NCBI GenBank assembly: GCA_965228045.1
Contig: OZ245789.1
Location: 3,720,001 to 3,784,000, forward strand
From: JANQEU01 sp965228045
Lineage (GTDB): Bacteria > Bacteroidota > Bacteroidia > Cytophagales > Cyclobacteriaceae
Length of the DNA: 64,000 bases
Direction: 5' to 3'
Numbering within the stretch: position 1 is the stretch's first letter; every line of letters starts with the position of its first letter. A program made the translations under genes and the position numbers. Positions 33,256-41,373 of the stretch are shown one piece after another. The notes under the pieces were generated by a model that was not told the origin of the DNA, did not search any database, and worked only from the letters and a program-made list of their open reading frames with translations.

Positions 33256-34914
33256 ATGCCTGATCAAATACCTGTTCTGATATCGATTCTAACACCAGCT
33301 TTACTTATATGCTATGCTATCGTTTCCCAACTCTCTCACAAAAATGACCGAAGTCAACCCAGAAAAAATGCGGCCAATATAGGGTTAATTGGAATTGTAA
33401 TCTCACTTCTGAGTGCCGTATATGTTTTTGAATACGGAACCATCCAGTCGACTTTATTAGGGATTGATGGGTTGGGGTTTTCTGTAAGGTTGGATGCCTT
33501 GAGCGTCACGATCTTTTTAATGATCTCCATACTTTCATTTGTCATCCTGAGATTCAGTACCAATTATCTTGATGGCGATCCAAGGAAAGCGATATTTTTT
33601 AGCAGGTTAACGGTGACTATGGCGGCCGTCGAACTCCTGGTATTATCCGGCAACCTTTTTCAAATCTGGGTCTTGTGGGTAGCGACCAGCGTATGCTTAC
33701 ACTATCTGCTTGTCTTTTATCGCTACAGACCACAAGCCATCGCAGCAGCCCGGAAGAAGTTTATTGTTGCCAGACTGGGTGATACCAGCTTAGTGGCTGC
33801 ATTGGTGTTAATTTATAGCGAGTTGGGTACCGGAGAGCTGGATCAGATATTTGCTGCTATCTCCGAGGGAGCATGGAATCCTTTGCTCAATTGGGCTGCT
33901 ATTCTGCTCGTGATCACCGCCTTATTGAAATCGGCACAGTTCCCCACTTACGGATGGTTGATTGAGGTGGTTGAAACACCAACTCCTGTTTCTGCTCTCC
34001 TGCATGCCGGGCTACTAAATGCGGGACCTTTTCTGATGGTCAGATTGTCTTACTTAATTGTAGAATCAACCACATCATCCATTATTTTGATAGCTGTGTG
34101 TGGATTCACGGCAGTATTTGCCTCAGTAGTCTACCTGACGCAGCCATCGGTCAAAATAGCATTGGGTTATTCAAGTGTAGCCCACATGGGCTTCTCTCTT
34201 CTTCTTTGTGGTCTTGGAATCTACTCTGCAGCAATTCTGCACATCGTAGCACATTCTTTCTACAAAGCCCATTCGTTCCTGTCATCCGGAAACGCTGTTG
34301 AAGCCAATAACGTAGGAAAAATAATTCTCTCTGAAGGAAATCAGAAGGCCTCTGAAATTCTATTGAGCATGGCATTTTCAGTAATGCTGTATGTTTCATT
34401 TATTCTTTTATTCGGCCTCAATAACCCCAATAACTACGCCCTTTTGGTCATCGGAGGGGTGATAGTCCTCGGAGTTACTCAGATCATGGCATCTACAGCG
34501 AGACTGGCATCAGGCTTGAGGAGCTATGGTCTGGCAGCGGGACTTGGGTTGGTTGTGGTGCTGGCATTTTTCACGCTGGAACATGCCAGCAGCCTGATAT
34601 TGGGCGGACAGATACCAGAGCTGATCGAACCAAACTCTTCGATAAAATTAGCCAGTTTGATTCTTCTTACATGCTTTTTGATGGTAATGGGCCTGCAATT
34701 GTTTTCAGGCAAATTCAGGAACCATAGACTGGGTTATCAGTTAGGCATTCATATTAGAAATGGGCTATATGCCAATGTCATTTTTGACAGAATAATCGGT
34801 TCATTAAAAAGTGAAAAATTCAAATGGGCTAATCTGGCCGTCGAGGAAGAGGTGCCTGAAAAACATCGGCAGAATGTAGTTCTTCCTGAAAAAGAAGTAT
34901 TCATCTCCAATTAA
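33256..34914 (+). CDS. dabB: DabB, NuoL-like proton-channel subunit of the DAB inorganic-carbon pump
   Basis: A 552-aa membrane protein of the proton-conducting antiporter family (NuoL/MrpA-like), with about 13-14 helices. The core includes the NuoL-type KSAQFPTYGWLIEVVETPTPVSALLHAG segment, with a conserved Lys in the channel, and GYSSVAHMGFSLLLCGLG. It lacks the long C-terminal amphipathic helix of complex I NuoL. The following gene is dabA, 8 bp away, and the pair defines the DAB system, which couples proton influx to vectorial CO2 hydration and traps bicarbonate in the cytoplasm. Confidence 0.92.
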   Translation: MPDQIPVLISILTPALLICYAIVSQLSHKNDRSQPRKNAANIGLIGIVISLLSAVYVFEYGTIQSTLLGIDGLGFSVRLDALSVTIFLMISILSFVILRFSTNYLDGDPRKAIFFSRLTVTMAAVELLVLSGNLFQIWVLWVATSVCLHYLLVFYRYRPQAIAAARKKFIVARLGDTSLVAALVLIYSELGTGELDQIFAAISEGAWNPLLNWAAILLVITALLKSAQFPTYGWLIEVVETPTPVSALLHAGLLNAGPFLMVRLSYLIVESTTSSIILIAVCGFTAVFASVVYLTQPSVKIALGYSSVAHMGFSLLLCGLGIYSAAILHIVAHSFYKAHSFLSSGNAVEANNVGKIILSEGNQKASEILLSMAFSVMLYVSFILLFGLNNPNNYALLVIGGVIVLGVTQIMASTARLASGLRSYGLAAGLGLVVVLAFFTLEHASSLILGGQIPELIEPNSSIKLASLILLTCFLMVMGLQLFSGKFRNHRLGYQLGIHIRNGLYANVIFDRIIGSLKSEKFKWANLAVEEEVPEKHRQNVVLPEKEVFISN

Positions 34915-34922
34915 ATACTAGA

Positions 34923-37382
34923 ATGATAGATCAAATACAATCTCAGAAAATTGAAAGTCTACTGAAAAGGGGCTCTCGCCTTATAGCGCCGCTATGGTCA
35001 TTGGAAAACTTTGTCGCGGTAAATCCATACTTAAATATGTCCGGCGAAAAGTTTGGCAGCGCTATGGATTTTTTGGAAAAGACCGGTGGAGTTCAAGCTA
35101 CTCTACCCATTGAATTTTACATGAAGGCCGTTCAAAGCGGCAGAATTAGCAGGGAGGATTTAAGGAAATCATTGGAAGATAACTCATTTGGCTTTACCTC
35201 CGATGTCAATGAGTTTTTAACCGCTCTGCATCAGAATAATGATTACGGTGCGGATTTTAAAATGCAGACTATATCCGACCTGGCCAGTGATGTAAATGGG
35301 AAGGACTGGAGCAGGTTTATGGTCGACAGGATCTCATTCTGGGCGTCTGCTTATTTTGATAGCCAGCAGGCCATTTGGAATACCAGCCGCAGGACAAAAT
35401 CTCCGTACCAGGACTGGAAAAGAGAAGCCGAAGTTGACCGAAGCCCGGGGTTAATGGGCCTCAAAGGGTTCAGGAAATTCGTAAAGAGACTGCCTGAGGA
35501 TCCACTTGAAACAATTGCCATGGTCTTGACGGAGCTAGACATGAGCGATGAATTGGCAGAACACTACCTGGCATCACTTCTGATGAAAATGAACGGTTGG
35601 GCCGGATTTGCCGCCAGGATTGATTGGGACGCTGGATTAGATGGAAAAGAGAGCAACATTCTAAGAGAATATATAGCTATCATGCTGGCCTGGGAATTGA
35701 GCATTAAAATGTTATTAAAATATCCTGAATTGTCCAAAAATTGGGAAGTCTTCAAGCAAAAAGCTGAGGTACTTATTCCTACTGGCAAGACAAGTCAGGA
35801 ATTGTCCAAAAAACTGATTCTTCAGGAGGCCTTCGATATTTCCAATCAGCGGAAACTAACGGATAAGCTCAACTTTCAGAAACAGAAATTAGGAAGAAAT
35901 ACTAACATTGACGTCCAGGCTATATTTTGCATTGATGTCCGATCTGAACTGTTTCGAAGAAACCTGGAAGCTGCCAATAACCGGATTGAAACTCTGGGAT
36001 TTGCAGGCTTCTTTGGATTCCCAATCAAATATGTGCAAACTGCGCACGATCATGGAGTGAATGGTTGTCCGGTATTGATCTCTCCCTCACACACAGTTAA
36101 AGAAGAATTCAGAAAACCTTCGGATGGTAGAGAGATTTTAAAAAACATAACCTACAAAGCCCGGGTGGCGAAAATCTGGAAGAATTTTAAGAAAAATGCG
36201 ATAAGCTGTTTCAGCTTCGTCAGTCCATTGGGCATCTTCTATCTGCCAAAACTTATAACCGATACCCTCGGCTATACGCGACCAAAAGCAAAACCCAATG
36301 AATTTGGAATATCAAGAGAAGAACTTGAGAATAAAAGCATAAGTCTTGAGACTGATATTTGGAGGGATGAGATAACCGGAATACCGCTGGAGGATAGAAT
36401 CTCAATGGCCGAGTCGGCATTAAAAGCAATGTCTCTCACTGAAAACTTCGCACCAATTGTCTTAATAGTTGGGCATGGATCATCAACGGTCAATAACCCA
36501 CATGCCACTGGTCTTGATTGCGGTGCTTGCGGTGGTCATTCCGGTGAAGCGAATGCCAGGGTAGCCGCGGAGGTTTTAAACGATACACAAGTACGTAAAG
36601 AACTGGATAAAAGAGGTATAGAAATACCCGATATGACGATTTTCATTGCTGCCCTTCACGACACCACTACAGACAACATTAGTCTTTTTTATAAATCAAT
36701 GTTTCCCTCACAGCATCATAAATTATTGAAGGAATTGAAGTACGCCTTGAATGTGGCAGGAGACGCCACACGAAGAGAGCGTGCCATGAGGATGAGGATA
36801 ACCAATGACTATAACAAAAGCATTATTCAACGTAGTAAGGATTGGTCACAGGTACGACCGGAGTGGGGTCTGGCAGGCTGCTCCTCCTTTATTGTGGCAC
36901 CTCGGGAAAGAACTGAGCACGTTAATCTGGCTGGAAAATCCTTCCTGCATAATTACAATTGGAAAAAGGATAAAGATTTCGCAGTTCTTGAGACAATTAT
37001 GACTGCTCCGATGGTGGTCACCAGCTGGATAAACCTGCAGTATTACGCCTCCACCGTAGACAACAAAAAGTTTGGATCAGGCAACAAGACCCTGCACAAC
37101 ATAGTGGGTGGGATTGGAGTGTTGGAAGGTTTCGGAGGCGATTTAAAAGTAGGTCTCCCCTGGCAATCTGTTAATGACGGATTCAATTTCCAACATGAAC
37201 CACAACGTCTAAATGTAATCATCGAAGCTCCGGTTGATGAGATGAGCAAAATTCTTGATAAACATGAATCTATAAGAAATCTCTGCGATAACCACTGGAT
37301 ATTTCTCTTCGCAATGAACGATGAAGGAAAAGTAGCTTACAAATACATCGGAGACTTGCAGTGGGAAGTTTATAACGGCTAA
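34923..37382 (+). CDS. dabA: DabA, zinc-dependent carbonic-anhydrase-like subunit of the DAB pump
   Basis: An 819-aa cytoplasmic protein (DUF2309/UPF0753 family). The beta-carbonic-anhydrase-like zinc site is intact: Cys336 and Asp338 in FCIDVRSE, His518 in VGHGSSTVNNPH and Cys533 in GLDCGACGG. The 15-residue His-to-Cys spacing matches Halothiobacillus DabA (Cys351, Asp353, His524, Cys539). With DabB it hydrates CO2 to bicarbonate irreversibly using the proton gradient. In a heterotroph this would feed carboxylases at low CO2 rather than a carboxysome, and no carboxysome or RuBisCO genes are here. Confidence 0.94.
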   Translation: MIDQIQSQKIESLLKRGSRLIAPLWSLENFVAVNPYLNMSGEKFGSAMDFLEKTGGVQATLPIEFYMKAVQSGRISREDLRKSLEDNSFGFTSDVNEFLTALHQNNDYGADFKMQTISDLASDVNGKDWSRFMVDRISFWASAYFDSQQAIWNTSRRTKSPYQDWKREAEVDRSPGLMGLKGFRKFVKRLPEDPLETIAMVLTELDMSDELAEHYLASLLMKMNGWAGFAARIDWDAGLDGKESNILREYIAIMLAWELSIKMLLKYPELSKNWEVFKQKAEVLIPTGKTSQELSKKLILQEAFDISNQRKLTDKLNFQKQKLGRNTNIDVQAIFCIDVRSELFRRNLEAANNRIETLGFAGFFGFPIKYVQTAHDHGVNGCPVLISPSHTVKEEFRKPSDGREILKNITYKARVAKIWKNFKKNAISCFSFVSPLGIFYLPKLITDTLGYTRPKAKPNEFGISREELENKSISLETDIWRDEITGIPLEDRISMAESALKAMSLTENFAPIVLIVGHGSSTVNNPHATGLDCGACGGHSGEANARVAAEVLNDTQVRKELDKRGIEIPDMTIFIAALHDTTTDNISLFYKSMFPSQHHKLLKELKYALNVAGDATRRERAMRMRITNDYNKSIIQRSKDWSQVRPEWGLAGCSSFIVAPRERTEHVNLAGKSFLHNYNWKKDKDFAVLETIMTAPMVVTSWINLQYYASTVDNKKFGSGNKTLHNIVGGIGVLEGFGGDLKVGLPWQSVNDGFNFQHEPQRLNVIIEAPVDEMSKILDKHESIRNLCDNHWIFLFAMNDEGKVAYKYIGDLQWEVYNG

Positions 37383-37542
37383 CCATAGTTTGTGAATTTT
37401 ACTGCCAGAAGGTTGTAGGAGTTTTAAATAAGTATTTCACATTTAAATGGACGTTATTCCAATCCAATATTTCCGTAGTAATAGGAAAACGGAATGGGTC
37501 AAAGATCACTTTCGTCAATTCCATATAACAAACTTTTCCTTG

Positions 37543-37585
37543 AATAATGGTTACTTTAGTATGTATGAAAGGAGTAACAATTATT
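37543..37585 (+). promoter_or_regulatory. Inverted repeat spanning the relB start codon
   Basis: AATAATGGTTACT (37543-37555) and AGTAACAATTATT (37573-37585) match in 12 of 13 positions as an inverted repeat; the 17-nt loop contains the antitoxin ATG (37565). It may be the RelBE autoregulatory operator, or an mRNA hairpin with the start codon in its loop. Confidence 0.5.
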
Positions 37586-37759
37586 AAGGACGAAACACAC
37601 AATAAACGTTTTGTTCAGATTGATTTGGAGGAGTTGGAACTTCATCAGGGTGAGATGGAAGACTTACTAGATATTGTTATTGCTGAGAGCAGAAAAGATG
37701 ATGAGGAAATCAGTTGGTCAGAATTGAAGGAGAAGCTCGCTAAAGACGAGAAACTCTGA
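37565..37759 (+). CDS. RelB-like antitoxin
   Basis: A 64-aa acidic protein (VQIDLEELELHQGEMEDLLDIVIAESRKDDEEISWSELKEKL) of the type usually found upstream of RelE/ParE toxins; the SELKEKLAK tail is typical. The ATG at 37565 is the first Met compatible with the family; a GTG-type extension begins at 37547. No strong DNA-binding motif is recognised. It is followed after 1 bp by the toxin gene. Confidence 0.78.
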   Translation: MKGVTIIKDETHNKRFVQIDLEELELHQGEMEDLLDIVIAESRKDDEEISWSELKEKLAKDEKL

Positions 37760-37760
37760 A

Positions 37761-38018
37761 ATGTATGAAGTCACTTTCAAGAGGAAAGCGGCAAAGGAAT
37801 TAACGAAATTACCGCGAAAAATGCTTCCCGCCATGATTTCAAATATTGATAAGTTGGCATCAGACCCTCGACCGGCTGGCAGCAAGAAGCTAAAGGATAG
37901 TGAGGAAGATCTTTGGAGAATACGTGTCGGAGACTATCGTATCATTTATCTGATCGATGATCAAATTCGGATTGTAAACATCAGGAAAGTAGGTCATCGT
38001 AAAGATGTATATGAGTAA
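37761..38018 (+). CDS. RelE/ParE family toxin
   Basis: An 85-aa toxin with the RelE fold: YEVTFKRKAAKELTKLPRKMLPAMISNIDKLASDPRPAGSKKL, then LWRIRVGDYRIIYLIDD and the C-terminal KVGHRKDVYE. The basic and aromatic residues of ribosome-dependent mRNases (Lys, Arg in WRIRVGDYRIIY, His/Arg at the end) are present. It is 1 bp from its antitoxin gene and is complete. Confidence 0.9.
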   Translation: MYEVTFKRKAAKELTKLPRKMLPAMISNIDKLASDPRPAGSKKLKDSEEDLWRIRVGDYRIIYLIDDQIRIVNIRKVGHRKDVYE

Positions 38019-38123
38019 TTGAAATAAGCTTATTCTTCCCAAAGGGACAAAATGTCTCTTTGATTTTCAACAGTTAGCAGATTCAAGACATAATTATTGA
38101 AGTATCCGAGTTTCGAAAACGTC

Positions 38124-38156
38124 GAAATCCATCGACCTGGCGGTCGCTTGGATTTC
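38124..38156 (+). other. Long imperfect hairpin downstream of relE
   Basis: GAAATCCA (38124-38131) pairs with TGGATTTC (38149-38156), and inside it GACC (38134-38137) pairs with GGTC (38142-38145). It lies about 105 bp after the toxin stop and lacks an adjacent T-run, so it may be a processed 3' structure. The remaining 38019-38200 stretch shows nothing else. Confidence 0.4.
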
Positions 38157-38201
38157 AAACCACTTTTTCCCTATTGGTCGTTGGGTCGAATCATTTCATC
38201 T

Positions 38202-38242
38202 AAAAAACAAAAAAACCCGTGATATCAAAATACCACGGGTTT
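38202..38242 (-). terminator. Intrinsic terminator of the tRNA-Thr transcript
   Basis: On the minus strand AAACCCGTG pairs with CACGGGTTT across a 12-nt partly paired loop, followed by a long T-run interrupted once (complement of 38202-38214). It begins 12 bp after the 3' end of the tRNA. The stem could also stop transcription arriving from relBE on the plus strand. Confidence 0.85.
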
Positions 38243-38253
38243 AACTTACAAGG

Positions 38254-38327
38254 AGCCCCCAGTCGGATTCGAACCAACGACCCGCGCATTACAAGTGCGC
38301 TGCTCTGGCCAGCTGAGCTATGGAGGC
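38254..38327 (-). tRNA. tRNA-Thr (anticodon UGU)
   Basis: A 74-nt cloverleaf. The acceptor GCCTCCA (38327-38321) pairs with TGGGGGC (38261-38255) through one G-U, with discriminator T at 38254. The D-arm GCTC..GAGC, the anticodon arm GCGCACTTGTAATGCGC with TGT, and the T-arm with GGTTCGAATCC are all present. CCA is not encoded. Immediately 5' lie four tandem degenerate copies of its own 5' part. Confidence 0.96.
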
Positions 38328-38328
38328 C

Positions 38329-38695
38329 TATCTATTAATCTGACTTTCTCTTCTGAAAGTCTTACCTCCAAGTGCACTGCTCTGGTCGATACGTCGAACC
38401 GCAGCTGAGCTATGGAGGCCTATCTATTAATCTGACTTTCTCTTCTGAAAGTCTTACCTCCAAGTGCCTGCCCTGGTCGATACGTCGAACCGCAGCTGAG
38501 CTATGGAGGCCTATCTCTTCATCTGACTTTCTCTTCTGAAAGTCTTACCTCCAAGTGCCTGTGCTCTGGTCGATACGTCGAACCGCAGCTGAGCTATGGA
38601 GGCCTATCTCTTCATCTGACTTTCTCTTCTGAAAGTCTTACCTCCAAGTGCCTGCTCTGGTCGATACGTCGAACCGCAGCTGAGCTATGAAGGCC
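38329..38695 (-). repeat. Four tandem ~92-bp tRNA-Thr-derived repeats in the tRNA leader
   Basis: Read on the minus strand, four units of 91, 93, 91 and 92 bp (38695-38605, 38604-38512, 38511-38421, 38420-38329) run directly into the tRNA. Each starts like the tRNA (GGCCTCCATAGCTCAGCTG), then has the 16-nt insert CGGTTCGACGTATCGA absent from the tRNA. Next comes tRNA-like CCAGAGCAG-GCACTTG, then GGAGGTAAGAC, a hairpin GACTTTC-AGAAGA-GAAAGTC and an AT-rich linker ending AGATA. The tRNA-like part folds as one nested hairpin: CCTCCA/TGGAGG, GCTC/GAGC and GGTTCGA/TCGACC with loop CGTA. Copy differences (CCTTCA in unit 1, GGGC in unit 3) keep pairing as G-U wobbles, and an extra CA in unit 2 falls in an internal loop. 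Confidence 0.9.
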
Positions 38696-38713
38696 TATTT
38701 TTTTAAGCGAGTG

Positions 38714-38744
38714 CAAATGTAAATCTACTGGAATTGTTTCCAAA
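38714..38744 (-). promoter_or_regulatory. Consensus promoter driving the repeat array and tRNA-Thr
   Basis: On the minus strand TTTG (38744-38741), 19 bp, then TACATTTG (38721-38714) give a full match to the Bacteroidota consensus TTTG-N19-TAnnTTTG. Transcription would start about 38707, some 12 bp before the first repeat unit, so the array forms a ~380-nt 5' leader of the tRNA. The promoter sits just past the stop of the DUF349 gene. Confidence 0.85.
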
Positions 38745-38760
38745 CACTGCGCCTCTTTTT

Positions 38761-40767
38761 TTACGAATTCCGAATCTCACGAAGTTCCCTTTTTAAGCGC
38801 TTCAATTCAGTTTCAGCAGCATCAATTTTACTTTGCATTTCCTCTTTCAGGATATCTGCCTGTTTCGACCCTGTAAAAAAGTCAATATTGGTCTTATAAG
38901 TACTTAAATCATTTTCCAGGGTCGAAATTTGTCTTCGCAGGGAATTTGTTTTCTTATTTCCACTTCCACTCCCACCTTTTCGGTGCTGTGTCCTTGCAAA
39001 ATGCAGGTTATTTCTAAATACATCCTTATCTGCATCGTTAATAAGAGCTGACTGCATTACGGAGTCCACTGCATGGTCGAATTCCTCATTTATTTTCTTT
39101 ATATACTTTCGGGGCACAAAACCCAACGCCACGTATTCATCCACTAGGGAGTAAATTTTCTCCATCTCAATGGCGCCACTGGATACAATCGCGATAATTG
39201 AATCACAGATTTCACGTTTTCTTTTATAGTTCTTCTCGTACTCCTGATTTTGCTGAGAAGTTTGGGATCTCCTGTTTTCGAAAAAGTGATCACATGCTGC
39301 CTTAAATTGATCGTATACCTTATTTCGATGTGAGTCCGGAACCGGACCGATGTCTCTCCATTTGGTTTGCAGATCCTTTAATTTCCTGGCGGTATTGTCC
39401 CATTCCTTGCTTTCTTTTAATTCGTTTGCTTGCTCTACAAGTTCCAGTTTCAGCTTCAGGTTTTCCTCTCTTTGCGAATCAATTACTTTAAAAAACGCAT
39501 TCTTCTTGTTGAAGAATTCTTTGAAAGCTCCCCAGAAAGCTTTATTTACCTGTTTTGCCTTGTCCCTTGGCATACCACCTATGGCGTTCCATTTTTCCTG
39601 GATAACCAAAAGTTCTTTAGTCTTTTTATTCCATTCGGAAATACGATCTGATTCGAAAGCAGCAACAGATTTTACAGATTCCACCAAAGACTCCTTCTTT
39701 TGAAGATTTTCGTGGAGCTCCTTTTTGAGTTCAGATACATAGGATCTTCTTTTGATGTATACTTTATCGGATGCCGCTTTGAACCTTAACCATACTGGTT
39801 CCTGCTCTTCTTTTGGAATCGGACCAATGTGTTTGAACTCCTCATGAAGCTCATTTAATTGAACTACGGCTTCGGAGATGTTCTCCCAATCATCCAGGGC
39901 CTCTGCCTTTTCGCAAAGTTCCTGCTTGGCTTCCAGATTCTTTTTTCTATCCAGGTCCTTTAGCTCGAAGTAAATACTTCTCGCATCGTAAAAGCGATCA
40001 AGAAGTGCATTATAGTTCGCCCAAAGCGTTTTGTTCTGTGCGCCTGGAACAGGACCTGTCTTTTTCCACTGATCCTGATATTCCCTGATCTTATTGATAC
40101 TTATATCAGATTCTTCACCATCTACCAGTTGACGGATATCTTCCAGAATCTGCTGTTTTATCTTAAGGTTTTCCGCCTTCTGATGTTCCTGATCTTTGAA
40201 GAACTTGTCACGTTTTGTCTTTAATTGATCATAGAGCGCAACGAATTTCGTGTCTAATTCCTCCCCCTTAAATTCGAAATCATCCTCCGTGTTTCCTGCC
40301 GTTTCCAGAAACTTGCTTAAAGCCGCAGACTTTTCCTCCGAAAAAAGATCATCATACCTTGATTTCAATGACCGCAAAGACCTGCTGAGGGCCTTCATAT
40401 CGTCTTGATTCTTTAGGTCTTCAAGGTGCTGAAAAACCTCACTTTTATCAAGGTGTTCAAAATCTATTTCTTCTTCCTCCTCATCAGAGTGATCGCTCTC
40501 ATTGTCATCAGACTTCGATTTTGAATCCTCCTCCGATGTTACCCGAGAAGGCTTCGATTCATCCGAAACACTTTCCTCTCCAACTTCACTTTCAGCTTGG
40601 TTTTCTTTTTGGGTTGATTCCTCCTTGTCCGACATGGAACTTCCATTCATCATTTGAGGATCATCCTTTGAACTCATGTTGTTTAATTCAACCTCTTGTT
40701 GAACATTTTCTGCAACCTCCTCTGCGTGAACAGTTTCCGTAGCAGACTTTTCTTTCTCATTCTCCAT
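38761..40767 (-). CDS. DUF349 domain-containing coiled-coil protein
   Basis: A 668-aa cytoplasmic protein. Residues 1-100 are highly acidic and low-complexity (Glu/Asp/Ser). The remainder has four or five DUF349 repeats, each a helical hairpin with the signature 'W..[IT]G.vP....k.lw..F..a.d.ff..' (for example QDQWKKTGPVPGAQNKTLW, EEFKHIGPIPKEEQEPVWLRFK, KWNAIGGMPRDKAKQ, KWRDIGPVPDSHRNKVYDQFK). The function is unknown; the E. coli relative is YicS/YfgM-unrelated, and no enzymatic residues are evident. It is the last gene of a three-gene minus-strand run with yqgE and the miaE-like gene. Confidence 0.9.
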   Translation of the reverse strand: MENEKEKSATETVHAEEVAENVQQEVELNNMSSKDDPQMMNGSSMSDKEESTQKENQAESEVGEESVSDESKPSRVTSEEDSKSKSDDNESDHSDEEEEEIDFEHLDKSEVFQHLEDLKNQDDMKALSRSLRSLKSRYDDLFSEEKSAALSKFLETAGNTEDDFEFKGEELDTKFVALYDQLKTKRDKFFKDQEHQKAENLKIKQQILEDIRQLVDGEESDISINKIREYQDQWKKTGPVPGAQNKTLWANYNALLDRFYDARSIYFELKDLDRKKNLEAKQELCEKAEALDDWENISEAVVQLNELHEEFKHIGPIPKEEQEPVWLRFKAASDKVYIKRRSYVSELKKELHENLQKKESLVESVKSVAAFESDRISEWNKKTKELLVIQEKWNAIGGMPRDKAKQVNKAFWGAFKEFFNKKNAFFKVIDSQREENLKLKLELVEQANELKESKEWDNTARKLKDLQTKWRDIGPVPDSHRNKVYDQFKAACDHFFENRRSQTSQQNQEYEKNYKRKREICDSIIAIVSSGAIEMEKIYSLVDEYVALGFVPRKYIKKINEEFDHAVDSVMQSALINDADKDVFRNNLHFARTQHRKGGSGSGNKKTNSLRRQISTLENDLSTYKTNIDFFTGSKQADILKEEMQSKIDAAETELKRLKRELREIRNS

Positions 40768-40793
40768 TTCGCGCTATTTAATCAATTTCCCCA

Positions 40794-41372
40794 CTAATTC
40801 AAACGAGGGTCCTGCGGATAGTTTGCGATTACTTTAAACTTACCGCCCATTTGTTTTAATACCTCTCGCCAAAGCCTATCTGGATTCATATCAAATATCA
40901 TTTCAGGAGTGGCTCCTTTATGTACTATCCAGGATTTTACTTCCAGCTCTTCATGCAATTGACCGGAATCCCAGCCCGAATACCCAACAAAAAAACGAAA
41001 ATCTTCTTTCTCAAGTTGTCGGGTATCTATAAGTGTCAACAACTGATCAAAATCTCCCCCCCAATACATACCTGGCAAAATTTCCCTTCCATCCGCCACC
41101 AGGTCGCTTCTTCGGTGTATGAAATGAAGGCTGTTCTGCTGTACAGGACCACCTACAAAAAGCTCAGCATCGAAGTGATTGACATCCTCAACGACATCCT
41201 TGAACTGCGACTCTGTTCTTTTGTTTAACACAAAACCAAACGTTCCATTATCATCATGTTCGCAAATAAGAACTACCGTCCTTTCGAAGTTTGGGTCCGG
41301 CAGGTACGGTTCGGATATCAAAAGATCTCCTTTCTCCGGTTCTACCCAGTTGTCTAATGAAAAATAATCCAT
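40794..41372 (-). CDS. YqgE/AlgH family protein
   Basis: A 192-aa member of the YqgE/AlgH (UPF0301) family. Characteristic blocks: GDLLISEPYLPDPNFERTVVLICEHDDNGTFGFVLNK, ELFVGGPVQQNSLHFIH, FVGYSGWDSGQL, and the C-terminal DRLWREVLKQMGGKF. The biochemical role is unsettled; it is not a specific DNA-binding protein by structure. It lies 1 bp downstream of the MiaE-like gene and 26 bp upstream of the DUF349 gene. Confidence 0.93.
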   Translation of the reverse strand: MDYFSLDNWVEPEKGDLLISEPYLPDPNFERTVVLICEHDDNGTFGFVLNKRTESQFKDVVEDVNHFDAELFVGGPVQQNSLHFIHRRSDLVADGREILPGMYWGGDFDQLLTLIDTRQLEKEDFRFFVGYSGWDSGQLHEELEVKSWIVHKGATPEMIFDMNPDRLWREVLKQMGGKFKVIANYPQDPRLN

Positions 41373-41373
41373 A

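Noticed and set aside
37399..37602. 67-aa minus-strand frame in the dabA-relB gap
   Set aside because: It overlaps the relB start and its inverted repeat, has no recognisable features, and the family evidence favours the plus-strand antitoxin.
38329..38695. CRISPR-like array of regularly spaced repeats
   Set aside because: The whole ~92-bp unit is repeated with no unique spacers, the units derive from the adjacent tRNA, and no cas genes are present.
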